Source of the DNA: DASQVO01 sp035640715
GTDB lineage: Bacteria; Actinomycetota; Actinomycetes; Streptosporangiales; Streptosporangiaceae
Length of the DNA: 14,001 nt
Direction: 5' to 3'
Assembly: GCA_035640715.1 (NCBI GenBank)
Contig: DASQVO010000522.1
Location: 1 to 14,001 of the forward strand
Positions within the stretch are counted from its first letter, which is position 1. Every line of letters starts with the position of its first letter. Positions 1 to 5,425 of the stretch are shown in pieces. Made by a program: the position numbers and the translations under genes. The notes beneath the pieces are model-generated. The model had not been told where the DNA came from. It made no database searches and saw only the letters and a list, made by a program, of their open reading frames with translations.

Positions 1-51
1 GATGCCGAGTGGCGCGCTATCGGGCCGCTGTGGAGCGGCCATCGCAGCTGA
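1..51 (+). CDS. Possible C-terminal end of an upstream gene (partial)
   Basis: Frame 1 is open from the window edge to a TGA at 49-51 and would encode sixteen residues ending in LWSGHRS. Most third codon positions are G or C, as expected for coding DNA of this genome. Twenty-one bases separate this stop from the next start, a normal operon spacing. The fragment is too short to identify a family and could be chance. Confidence 0.25.
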   Translation, partial: DAEWRAIGPLWSGHRS

Positions 52-56
52 GCTTC

Positions 57-66
57 AGGGAGGTGG
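57..66 (+). promoter_or_regulatory. Ribosome binding site that decides a TTG start
   Basis: AGGGAGGTGG is a strong Shine-Dalgarno sequence. Its GGAGGT core ends eight bases before the TTG at 73. No ATG or GTG lies between the in-frame stop at 49-51 and the conserved protein N-terminus, so this site supports the TTG start. Confidence 0.7.
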
Positions 67-72
67 CGGATT

Positions 73-570
73 TTGTCCGTTCCGGCTATCTCATTCGAGC
101 TGATCACGGTGGAGATGCCCGCCGACACGAACGTCGTCATCGGCCAGGCTCACTTCATCAAGACCGTTGAGGACCTGCATGAGGCACTGGTCGGGGTAAG
201 CCCGCAGCTGCGGTTCGGCCTGGCGTTCTGCGAAGCCTCACAGGCACGGCTGGTGCGCCGGTCCGGGAACGACGGCGAGCTCACGGCGAAGGCTGCCGCG
301 AACGCGCTCGCGATCGGCGCCGGGCACTCCTTCGTGATCTTGCTCCGTGAAGGCTTCCCCATCAACGTGCTCAACCCGGTCAAGTCTGTCCCCGAGGTCT
401 GCACGATCTTCTGCGCGACCGCGAACGCCGTGGACGTGCTGGTCGCGGTCACCGAACGCGGGCGGGGAATCATCGGCGTGATCGACGGGTCGTCACCCGT
501 CGGGGTGGAGACCGACGCCGACGCGGCCGACCGCCGTAACCTGCTACGTGCCATTGGGTACAAGCTCTGA
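73..570 (+). CDS. Adenosine-specific kinase (DUF355/PF04008 family)
   Basis: The 165-residue product matches the small adenosine-specific kinase family along its whole length. Visible family blocks are GQAHFIKTVEDL (about 24-35), FGLAFCEAS (48-56), SGNDGEL (64-70), GAGHSFVILL (82-91), FPINVLNPVKSVPEVCTIFCATAN (95-118), GRGIIGVIDG (130-139) and the terminal LRAIGYKL. The family is best known from hyperthermophilic archaea and is thought to phosphorylate adenosine in the cytoplasm; whether this one does is inferred from homology only. The start is TTG, chosen for the strong upstream ribosome site and because the conserved N-terminal strand begins within ten residues. Its 3' end overlaps the convergent universal stress gene by 27 bases, so the two transcripts would be antisense to each other there. 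Confidence 0.92.
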   Translation: MSVPAISFELITVEMPADTNVVIGQAHFIKTVEDLHEALVGVSPQLRFGLAFCEASQARLVRRSGNDGELTAKAAANALAIGAGHSFVILLREGFPINVLNPVKSVPEVCTIFCATANAVDVLVAVTERGRGIIGVIDGSSPVGVETDADAADRRNLLRAIGYKL

Positions 571-1092
571 CCGCTCCCGGACCGGCCAGCGCGAGGGCGC
601 CGGCTCCGCCACGGACTCCACCCCGCTGGGCCGCACTACCACGACGGGACACGGCGCGGCGCGCAGGCAGTCCCGGGTCACCGGCCCGAGCGGGATCCTG
701 GACTGGGACGCCGCGGCTGGCCCACCGCCCGGCCGGGTGCTGCCCAGCACCAGCATCTCTGCCCCATAGGCGCGGTCCAGGAGTACCCGGGACGGCAAGC
801 CGTCCGCCAGCTCCGTCTGGACAGCGGCCGGCGGCTCCGGGCCGAGCGCTTCCCGTACCACCGCCTCCAGGGTTGACTCGCCCGCTGACCTCTCGACGCT
901 GGTGTCACCTGCCCTCGCCAGGGGCGCGTAGTGCGCGGGCGCGGGCACCCGCCGCTCCCGGACGTGCACCACATGGATCCGCATTCCGCGAAGCTGCGCC
1001 TCGCTGGCCGCCCACCGCACGGCGGCGACCGAAGCTGGGGAGCCGTCGATCCCCACCAGGATGCGCTTGGTGGATGACGTCCACGTCGTCAT
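544..1092 (-). CDS. Universal stress protein (single UspA domain)
   Basis: The 182-residue protein has a UspA fold. The first strand and nucleotide-binding Asp are in RILVGIDGSPAS (10-20), followed by AVRWAASEAQLRG and HVVHVRERRVP. The late part is AEMLVLGSTRPGG (about 111-123) and APCPVVVVRPS (146-156). The usual ATP loop G-x2-G-x9-G-S/T is altered: a Gly is replaced by Arg, the loop is about six residues longer, and the final G-S is G-P (136-137). ATP binding is therefore doubtful. A 25-residue tail follows the domain. The start is ATG at 1092 with GGGAGG five bases upstream; the frame is open further upstream but that extension looks non-coding. Such proteins in actinomycetes often belong to hypoxia or redox stress regulons, but I see no good operator here. 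Confidence 0.9.
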   Translation of the reverse strand: MTTWTSSTKRILVGIDGSPASVAAVRWAASEAQLRGMRIHVVHVRERRVPAPAHYAPLARAGDTSVERSAGESTLEAVVREALGPEPPAAVQTELADGLPSRVLLDRAYGAEMLVLGSTRPGGGPAAASQSRIPLGPVTRDCLRAAPCPVVVVRPSGVESVAEPAPSRWPVRERSELVPNGT

Positions 1093-1398
1093 GAGAGCCT
1101 CCCGTCTATCCCGCGATATCCGCAGATGGCCACACCATGCGGGACTGATCTGCATACCCCCCGCAGATTCATGAGTACGTAGCAGAGTCCTTCTTGTACT
1201 CAGCGTGCCCACGTCCGCGATCCCGGTCAAGTTGTCATGGCGCGGATGTCCGTTACCCGCGATGGCGCCGGCCCCAGCGCACCGGGCTGGGACTGGAACG
1301 CCATAGGTACAGAGTGACCCAGAAGCAGGGCCCGGCGCTAGAGCTTGCGCCCAACATGACAGGGCTGGAAGCTCAGCACGGCAGGGAAGGAGACCGGC
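1093..1398. other. 306-bp gap between divergent stress gene and pseudogene
   Basis: No convincing gene lies here. It should contain the promoter of the universal stress gene (leftward) and that of the truncated acetyltransferase (rightward). It holds a 7-bp inverted repeat (1172-1202) and CCGCAGAT repeated at 1120 and 1161, with the inverse ATCTGC between them. I cannot place -35/-10 boxes with confidence. The long rightward open frame starting at 1194 is Arg-rich, reads like a shadow frame, and runs through the pseudogene out of frame. Confidence 0.5.
1172..1202. repeat. Inverted repeat TGAGTAC-N17-GTACTCA
   Basis: Perfect 7-bp arms at 1172-1178 and 1196-1202 flank a 17-base spacer, about 80 bp upstream of the universal stress gene. 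The size fits a dyad operator for a dimeric regulator, but nothing identifies the regulator. Confidence 0.4.
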
Positions 1399-1620
1399 GT
1401 GAGCACGATACCCGCCGTCACCGGCCCGGCCAGCGTGTGCGCACTGCTGGCCGATGGCACGACGATCGAGATCAGGCCCGCAACCCCGGAAGATCTCGGC
1501 GCGGTCAAGGCCATGCACGAGGCCATGTCACCGGACAACGCCTACCTGCGCTTCTTCAACCTGAGCCGGTGAGCTGCCGAGCATGAGGCCCGGGCGACCC
1601 TGCTGCTGGAGCATCTCGTC
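1399..1620 (+). pseudogene. Remnant of GNAT / acyl-CoA-ligase (Pat-like) acyltransferase
   Basis: A GTG start at 1399 has AAGGAG six bases upstream and opens a 57-codon frame ending in TGA at 1570-1572. The peptide contains PASVCALLADGTTIEIRPAT, then PEDLGAVKAMHEAMSPDNAYLRFFNLSR. This is the characteristic N-terminus of the GNAT domain of large actinobacterial GNAT/acetate-CoA-ligase-like proteins, which are usually about 900 residues. Reading past the TGA in the same frame gives AAEHEARATLLLEHL, resembling the expected next segment, after which similarity fades. I read it as a full-length gene that acquired a nonsense codon and then lost its body by deletion. The start and ribosome site are intact, so the 57-residue peptide may still be made. 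Intact homologues acylate lysines of metabolic enzymes in response to cAMP or amino acids, and I recall them lying near universal stress genes. Confidence 0.72.
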
Positions 1621-1641
1621 TCACCCCTTCCTGCGGCGGCT

Positions 1642-1680
1642 CCGGTGAGGCTCACTCCTGCACGACGCCGGTGAGACTCA
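1642..1680. repeat. Direct repeat CCGGTGAGRCTCA, period 26
   Basis: Copies at 1642-1654 and 1668-1680 differ at one base. Each contains an inverted repeat of the type TGAG-N-CTCA. The second copy includes the stop codon of the minus-strand VOC gene, so the pair sits at the junction of the pseudogene and that gene. Confidence 0.5.
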
Positions 1681-2103
1681 GCCGACCCAGTTCCGCCGCG
1701 GCGCACCCCGATAGGTACCGAACGACCACCGGTTCCCCTCCGGGTCCCGCACGGCGAAGTCGCGAGAGCCATAGTCGGTGTCGTGCAGCCCGCACACGAC
1801 CTCCGCCCCGGCCGCGGTGGCCCGCTTGAAGAGCCCGTCGGGGTCGTCGGTCACGACGTAGCAGCTGAAGCTCCCCGGCTCGACCGGCCAGGTGTCCTCC
1901 GCACCGGGCTGGGCCGCCGAGCCGAGCATGATGCCGCCGCCGGGCGGCCAGGCAAGCTCCGCGTGGTGGATGCGGTCGCCGTCGGCGTACACGGCGGTCT
2001 CCTCGAAGCCGAACGCATCCACCAGGAACCTGATGAGCCCGCGGGCGTCGCGGGCCCGGAGGGCCGGCCATACCTGAGGTGGTGGTGGTGTTGTGTCGCT
2101 CAT
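1678..2103 (-). CDS. VOC (glyoxalase/bleomycin-resistance fold) family protein
   Basis: The 141-residue protein is a single vicinal-oxygen-chelate unit pair. It has a Pro-rich start (TTPPPPQVWPAL, encoded by a GGT-type triplet run), then ARGLIRFLVDAFGFEE (20-35), the strand with HHAELAWPPGGGIMLGS (46-62), a second module CYVVTDDPDGLFKRATAAGAEVV (81-103), and the terminal YGSRDFAVRDPEGNRWSFGTY (111-131). The ending is typical of PhnB-like and antibiotic-binding VOC proteins, with Glu122 in the usual metal or ligand position. No substrate can be assigned. ATG at 2103 overlaps the upstream AraC stop as ATGA, with GAAGGA eight bases ahead, so the two are probably translationally coupled and the regulator may control its partner. 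Confidence 0.88.
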   Translation of the reverse strand: MSDTTPPPPQVWPALRARDARGLIRFLVDAFGFEETAVYADGDRIHHAELAWPPGGGIMLGSAAQPGAEDTWPVEPGSFSCYVVTDDPDGLFKRATAAGAEVVCGLHDTDYGSRDFAVRDPEGNRWSFGTYRGAPRRNWVG

Positions 2104-3074
2104 GGCAGCGATCCTTCCCCGGCGGCGGGCGTCGCGGCTTGGACGTTTCGGAACTCCGCCGCGAGCCACCGGCCCGCCGGGAGCGCATCGGCGGCCCTGG
2201 AGAGCGCGGGCAGCTCCTCCGCGAGCCACCGGCTCGGCGCGCAGCCGGCCAGCCCGCGGAACTCCCGCGCCAGGTGAGCCTGGTCGTAATAGCCGCACGC
2301 GGCGGCGAGGGCGGCGAGCGCGGGGGCGCCGCCGGCCGCCATCCGGCGCTGCAGAAGTCGGCGAGCCCGGTCGAAGCGCACCACCCGGGCCGCGGCCTTC
2401 GGGGACAGCCCGGTCTCCGCGCGGAACTGGGCACTGAGGTGCCGGCTGGTCCAGCCAGTCTCGCGGGCCAGGTCCGAGACGGAGACACCGCCGCCGGTGG
2501 CCAGCAGCGTTTGCCACGCGTGGGCGATCTCCGGCCGCATGGCGTGGCGGGGATCTGCGGCGGCCGGCGGGGCCGCGCCCCTGGCGCGGCCCCCGCCCGC
2601 CTTCCCCTCCCCCTTCACTGCCCGGCGTGACAGAAGGGTGTCGAGGACCGTGAAGCGCTCCGCCCACGTCCCGGCGGCCCGAACCCGTTCGTGCAGCTCG
2701 GCGGCGAGCGCGCCGAGCACGTCGGCCCCATCGAGGTCGAGGCCGGCCAATTTGCCCGCGGGCAGCCCCAGCAGCGCACGCGCGCCCAGCGGCGTGACAC
2801 CGAGCTGGATGCCCGACTGGCTGCCCTGGTGCGTGATCACCGCCGGCGACGTGTGCAGCCCGCCGATCAGCACGTCGTGCCGGCTCGCCGCCTGCCGCGG
2901 GTCGGGATGCGCCGCCACGCACACCGGCTCGTCCAAGGTGACAATCAGCGTGAGGTACGGGGAGGGCAGTCCCCGGTGCCGCGCCGGCGCCAGCCCGGCC
3001 TGCCGGTACCCGGAGTACCAGGCCACATACGGGCGCAGCACCTCCGGCGGGCGGCGCCGCAGCGCCTCCGACAC
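2100..3074 (-). CDS. AraC-family transcriptional regulator
   Basis: The 324-residue protein has an N-terminal sensing region beginning RPPEVLRPYVAWYSGYRQAG (8-27) and a C-terminal pair of helix-turn-helix motifs. The first is VSVSDLARETGWTSRHLSAQFRAETG (about 197-222); the second is LAALAAACGYYDQAHLAREFRGLAGCAPS (253-281). This layout is standard AraC/XylS. A low-complexity linker rich in Gly, Ala and Arg (151-177) separates sensor and DNA-binding parts. The start is uncertain: I prefer GTG at 3074, eleven bases after GGGAGG, because the 40 extra residues reachable from a TTG at 3194 are Arg/Pro/Glu repeats encoded by a tandem repeat. It overlaps the VOC gene by four bases. The ligand is unknown. 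Confidence 0.88.
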   Translation of the reverse strand: MSEALRRRPPEVLRPYVAWYSGYRQAGLAPARHRGLPSPYLTLIVTLDEPVCVAAHPDPRQAASRHDVLIGGLHTSPAVITHQGSQSGIQLGVTPLGARALLGLPAGKLAGLDLDGADVLGALAAELHERVRAAGTWAERFTVLDTLLSRRAVKGEGKAGGGRARGAAPPAAADPRHAMRPEIAHAWQTLLATGGGVSVSDLARETGWTSRHLSAQFRAETGLSPKAAARVVRFDRARRLLQRRMAAGGAPALAALAAACGYYDQAHLAREFRGLAGCAPSRWLAEELPALSRAADALPAGRWLAAEFRNVQAATPAAGEGSLP

Positions 3075-3090
3075 CGCTGTGGCCGCCTCC

Positions 3091-3117
3091 CGGGGCTCAC
3101 GGGGCTCCCGGGGCCTG
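3091..3117. repeat. 9-bp tandem repeat upstream of the AraC start
   Basis: Three consecutive 9-base units, CGGGGCTCA, CGGGGCTCC and CGGGGCCTG (plus-strand sense), lie 16-43 bases upstream of the preferred GTG. The ribosome binding site GGGAGG on the minus strand abuts the first unit. If translated from the upstream TTG it would give Arg-Glu-Pro repeats. The remaining 3118-3302 stretch between this repeat and the CoA-binding gene shows nothing I can assign. Confidence 0.5.
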
Positions 3118-3302
3118 GCGCGCAGGCCCGCTCCCGGCGGCCCAGCGCCGCGATCACCACGCACGTCCCTCGCCCCTCGCCCGGCTCCTGGCAAGCCCCA
3201 CCTGGGCCCATTCTCACGCCGCCGCCCGGCCAGCGCGACCCCGCACGCCGGGGACGCTTGCCCGTAACCTGTCGAGCACGGGGAACGCCAGGCAGGCGCT
3301 GG

Positions 3303-3725
3303 TTAACGGCCGGGTGCCGCCAGCCCGAGGCGGCGCTGCTCGATGAGCAGGCAGCGGTCTTCCACGTAGAGCAGCCCGGCGCTTTCGGCGATGGCGCGCG
3401 CCTCGGCCGAGGCGATGCCAAGTTGCAGCCACAGGGCGGTAGCCCCCACGGCGACCGCCTGGCGGGCGATGTCCGGCGCCTGCCATGACGGCCGGAACAC
3501 GTCGACCAGTCCCACCTGCTCGGGGACGTCGCCAAGCGTCCGGTAGACCGGCTCGCCGAAGATCTTGTCGGCATGGGGATTGACCGGGACGATCCGCCAG
3601 CCGTGCCGCTGCATGTACGCCGGCACCAAGTGCGCTTCCTTGGCTGGCGCGGCGCTCGCGCCGACCACGGTGATGGTGGCGTAGGTCGTCAGGATCCGCT
3701 CGACAATGGCGTCGGTGCCGGTCAC
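3303..3725 (-). CDS. CoA-binding (Rossmann-fold) protein, YccU/CoA_binding_2 type
   Basis: The 140-residue product is a complete stand-alone CoA-binding domain as found in YccU-like proteins and in the N-terminal part of succinyl-CoA synthetase alpha. Visible blocks are the nucleotide loop TITVVGASAAPAKEAH (17-32), VPAYMQRHGWRIVPVNPHADKIFGEPVY (34-61), VGLVDVFRPSWQAPDIARQAVAVGATALWLQLGI (71-104) and the closing GLLYVEDRCLLIEQRR (117-132). The family is common and cytoplasmic with no settled role. The start is GTG at 3725 because alternative upstream starts are out of frame; the ribosome site is weak. A 22-bp palindrome lies about 38 bases upstream. It reads in the same direction as the AraC-VOC pair, 228 bp before it, probably as a separate unit. 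Confidence 0.9.
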   Translation of the reverse strand: MTGTDAIVERILTTYATITVVGASAAPAKEAHLVPAYMQRHGWRIVPVNPHADKIFGEPVYRTLGDVPEQVGLVDVFRPSWQAPDIARQAVAVGATALWLQLGIASAEARAIAESAGLLYVEDRCLLIEQRRLGLAAPGR

Positions 3726-3762
3726 CTGGTCACCATAACCCGCCAGGTGCCCGGGCCGTGCC

Positions 3763-3784
3763 GGGCGTTTCCGCGGAAGCGCCC
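3763..3784. repeat. 22-bp near-perfect palindrome upstream of the CoA-binding gene
   Basis: The arms read GGGCGTTTCCG and CGGAAGCGCCC and pair at 10 of 11 positions; the odd pair would be G-U in RNA. There is no spacer, which favours a protein-binding operator over a transcription terminator. It begins 38 bases upstream of the GTG start. Confidence 0.5.
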
Positions 3785-4018
3785 AGCGACTGCGGCGCGA
3801 AGGTCACGGTTACGCTGCGCCGCGACCGCGGTCACCTCCTGGACAGCTCCGATGAGGTTACCGCCGGACCAGGCCCCGAAGCTGTTCCGTTCGGGGTGCC
3901 AACCGCGGCCTAGCCAGCGAATGGATCAGGGTCCCCACTGGCCGTGTTGGGGCTGGGTGGCGTGGCCGCCGGTGTACTCACCGATCACACGGCGCGACTT
4001 GCCTCGCTCAAAATGGGG

Positions 4019-4047
4019 TTGGCTGCAGCCAATATACCCAGTATCAT
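4019..4047 (+). promoter_or_regulatory. Promoter of the padR-ABC exporter operon
   Basis: TTGGCT (4019-4024) and TATCAT (4042-4047) match housekeeping -35 and -10 boxes at 4/6 and 5/6 positions with an ideal 17-base spacer. Transcription would start near 4054, leaving a leader of about two dozen bases before the padR ATG. The -35 box is the left half of a perfect 14-bp palindrome, TTGGCTGCAGCCAA (4019-4032). Confidence 0.6.
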
Positions 4048-4061
4048 CCTCAGAATGATAC
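4041..4061. promoter_or_regulatory. Probable PadR operator (21-bp dyad)
   Basis: GTATCAT and ATGATAC are perfect 7-bp arms around a 7-base centre; counting the centre, nine of ten base pairs match. It covers the -10 box and predicted transcription start of padR. A dyad placed like this is what autorepression by a PadR dimer predicts, and PadR family operators are commonly AT-rich dyads of this size. The assignment is inferred from position. Confidence 0.62.
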
Positions 4062-4077
4062 GTGATTGTCTGACGCC

Positions 4078-4656
4078 ATGAGCGTCCGGCACGCCCTGCT
4101 CGCGCTGCTGAGCGAGGGGCCCAAGTACGGGCTGCAGCTGCGCGAGGAGTTCGAGGCGGGGACCGGCGAGGTGTGGCCGCTGAACGTGGGCCAGGTGTAC
4201 ACGACGCTGCAGCGGCTCGAACGTGACGGGCTGGTGGAGTCTGACGACACCGGGGACGACGGCCCGCAGAAAGGTTTCCGCATCACCGCCGATGGCACGG
4301 CCGAGCTTGCCCGGTGGCTGCGCACGCCACCGGATCTTTCGTCGCCGCCGCGCGACGAGCTGGTGATGAAGGTCCTGGTGGCGCTGCGGGTCCCCGGCAC
4401 CGATGTGCATGAGGTGATCCAGGCACACCGGCGCTACCTGGTGGAGCTCATGCAGCAGTGGACGCGGATCAAGGAGGCCGAGGCCGACTCCGACCTGGGC
4501 CTGGCGCTGGTGGTGGACGCCGAGCTGTTCCGGCTGGATGCGGTCGTCCGGTGGCTGGATACCGCCGACGGCCGGCTGAAGCGGGCCGCCGGTCCTCCCC
4601 CACCCGCGGGGCCGGCGTTGCCGCGGCTGCGCCGCCGGGTGGGGATGCCGCGATGA
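4078..4656 (+). CDS. PadR-family transcriptional repressor
   Basis: The 192-residue protein starts MSVRHALLALLSEGPKYGLQL, the hallmark of PadR winged helix proteins (ALL.LL..GP.yGyqL). It continues with GEVWPLNVGQVYTTLQRLERDGLVES (30-55), the recognition helix plus wing. A helical C-terminal region (about 93-168) with LVMKVLVALRV and HRRYLVELMQQWTRIKEAEAD probably dimerises. A Pro-rich and then Arg-rich tail (172-192) ends it. ATG at 4078 is preferred over TTG at 4066 because it begins at the family's usual first residues; neither has a good ribosome site. It is first in an operon with an ABC exporter, so it most likely represses the exporter and itself through the 4041-4061 dyad until a toxic ligand binds. 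Confidence 0.93.
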   Translation: MSVRHALLALLSEGPKYGLQLREEFEAGTGEVWPLNVGQVYTTLQRLERDGLVESDDTGDDGPQKGFRITADGTAELARWLRTPPDLSSPPRDELVMKVLVALRVPGTDVHEVIQAHRRYLVELMQQWTRIKEAEADSDLGLALVVDAELFRLDAVVRWLDTADGRLKRAAGPPPPAGPALPRLRRRVGMPR

Positions 4657-4703
4657 CGGTGATGAGAACGCCGGGCTGGAATACGCACGTGGAGGTGCGG
4701 TGA
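4653..4703 (+). CDS. 16-codon overlapping mini-ORF between padR and the ABC gene
   Basis: ATG at 4653 overlaps the padR stop as ATGA. The frame encodes MTVMRTPGWNTHVEVR, and its TGA at 4701-4703 overlaps the ATPase start as TGATG. The ribosome site GGAGG (4691-4695) for the ATPase lies inside it. The arrangement would let ribosomes pass from padR to the ATPase without a gap, so it may be a coupling leader rather than a functional peptide. No family is recognised and its translation is inferred. Confidence 0.35.
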   Translation: MTVMRTPGWNTHVEVR

Positions 4704-5425
4704 TGAGCGTGCTGGAACTGCGGGGCGTGTCGAAGACCTACGGCCAGGGAGCCGCCGAGGTACACGCGCTGATGGATGTGGACCTGTCGGTAGACGCCGG
4801 GGCGATGGTCGCGGTCATGGGGCCCAGCGGGTCGGGCAAGTCCACGCTGCTGACGATCGCCGGCAGCCTGGAGGACCCCACCGGCGGGGAGGTGCTGTCC
4901 GGCGGCATGCCGCTGTCGGGGATGTCGCGCAACGACAAGGCCCGGCTGCGGCGGCGCACGGTCGGGTATGTGTTCCAGGATTTCAACCTGCTGCCCGGGC
5001 TGACCACGGCCGAGAACGTCGCGCTGCCGCTGGAGCTCGACGGTGTCGCCGCAGGCAAGGCCCGTGCGGCCAGCCTGGCGGCGCTGGACGGACTCGGCCT
5101 GAGCGAGCGGGCGTCCAAGTTCCCCGATGAGCTGTCCGGCGGCGAGCGCCAGCGGGTGGCGATCGCCCGTGCGGTGGTCGGGGACCGCCGCCTCCTGCTG
5201 GCCGACGAGCCGTCCGGCGCGCTGGACTCGGTGAACGCGGAGGCGGTGATGTGGCTGATCCACGAGGCGTGCAAACGGGGCGTTGCCGCCGTGGTCGTGA
5301 CGCACGACGCCCAGCTCGCCGCGTGGGCCGACCGGGTGGTGTTCCTGCGCGACGGGCGCGTGGTCGACCAGACCGCGCCGCCGCCTGGCCCCGAATCGCT
5401 TCTCGCGCCAGGTCAGAACCAGTGA
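4703..5425 (+). CDS. ABC transporter ATP-binding protein, MacB/LolD type
   Basis: The 240-residue ATPase has every key motif: Walker A GPSGSGKST (40-48), Q-loop VFQDFNLLP with Gln92, signature LSGGERQR (144-151), Walker B LLLADEP (164-170) followed by the D-loop SGALD, and H-loop His201 in VVVTHD. VHALMDVDLSV and the short length place it with MacB/LolD/FtsE-like subunits that work with FtsX-type permeases on the inner face of the membrane. ATG at 4703 has GGAGG seven bases ahead; a GTG at 4700 is the alternative. Its stop overlaps the permease GTG by four bases (GTGA), so the two subunits are coupled. With PadR in front, it probably powers export of, or mechanical response to, a cell-envelope toxin or peptide. 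Confidence 0.95.
   Translation: MSVLELRGVSKTYGQGAAEVHALMDVDLSVDAGAMVAVMGPSGSGKSTLLTIAGSLEDPTGGEVLSGGMPLSGMSRNDKARLRRRTVGYVFQDFNLLPGLTTAENVALPLELDGVAAGKARAASLAALDGLGLSERASKFPDELSGGERQRVAIARAVVGDRRLLLADEPSGALDSVNAEAVMWLIHEACKRGVAAVVVTHDAQLAAWADRVVFLRDGRVVDQTAPPPGPESLLAPGQNQ

Larger units (their letters stand above)
3726..4077. other. 352-bp divergent intergenic region
   Basis: No gene is supported. The left end should drive the CoA-binding gene leftward and contains a 22-bp near-perfect palindrome at 3763-3784 and GGTCACC repeated twice around 3719-3733. The right end carries the padR promoter and operator (4019-4061), in the most AT-rich stretch of the neighbourhood. Between 3850 and 3990 I see nothing assignable. 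Confidence 0.6.

Noticed and set aside
3..150. Frame-3 reading at the left edge resembling a phospholipase-like tail (FREVADFVRSGYLIRAD)
   Set aside because: The same bases are better explained by the conserved N-terminus and ribosome site of the adenosine-specific kinase.
1280..1310. Possible DosR/DevR-type hypoxia box (GGGACTGG...) upstream of the acetyltransferase remnant
   Set aside because: Only one half resembles the motif and there is no matching second half, so it is not supportable.
1194..1586. 130-codon plus-strand frame over the pseudogene region
   Set aside because: The composition is Arg/His-rich shadow type, with no family resemblance. The GNAT remnant in another frame explains the sequence.
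5251..5421. 57-codon N-terminal extension of the permease
   Set aside because: It lies wholly inside the ATPase gene in another frame and is Arg/Gly-rich. The overlapping GTG at 5422 is the natural start.
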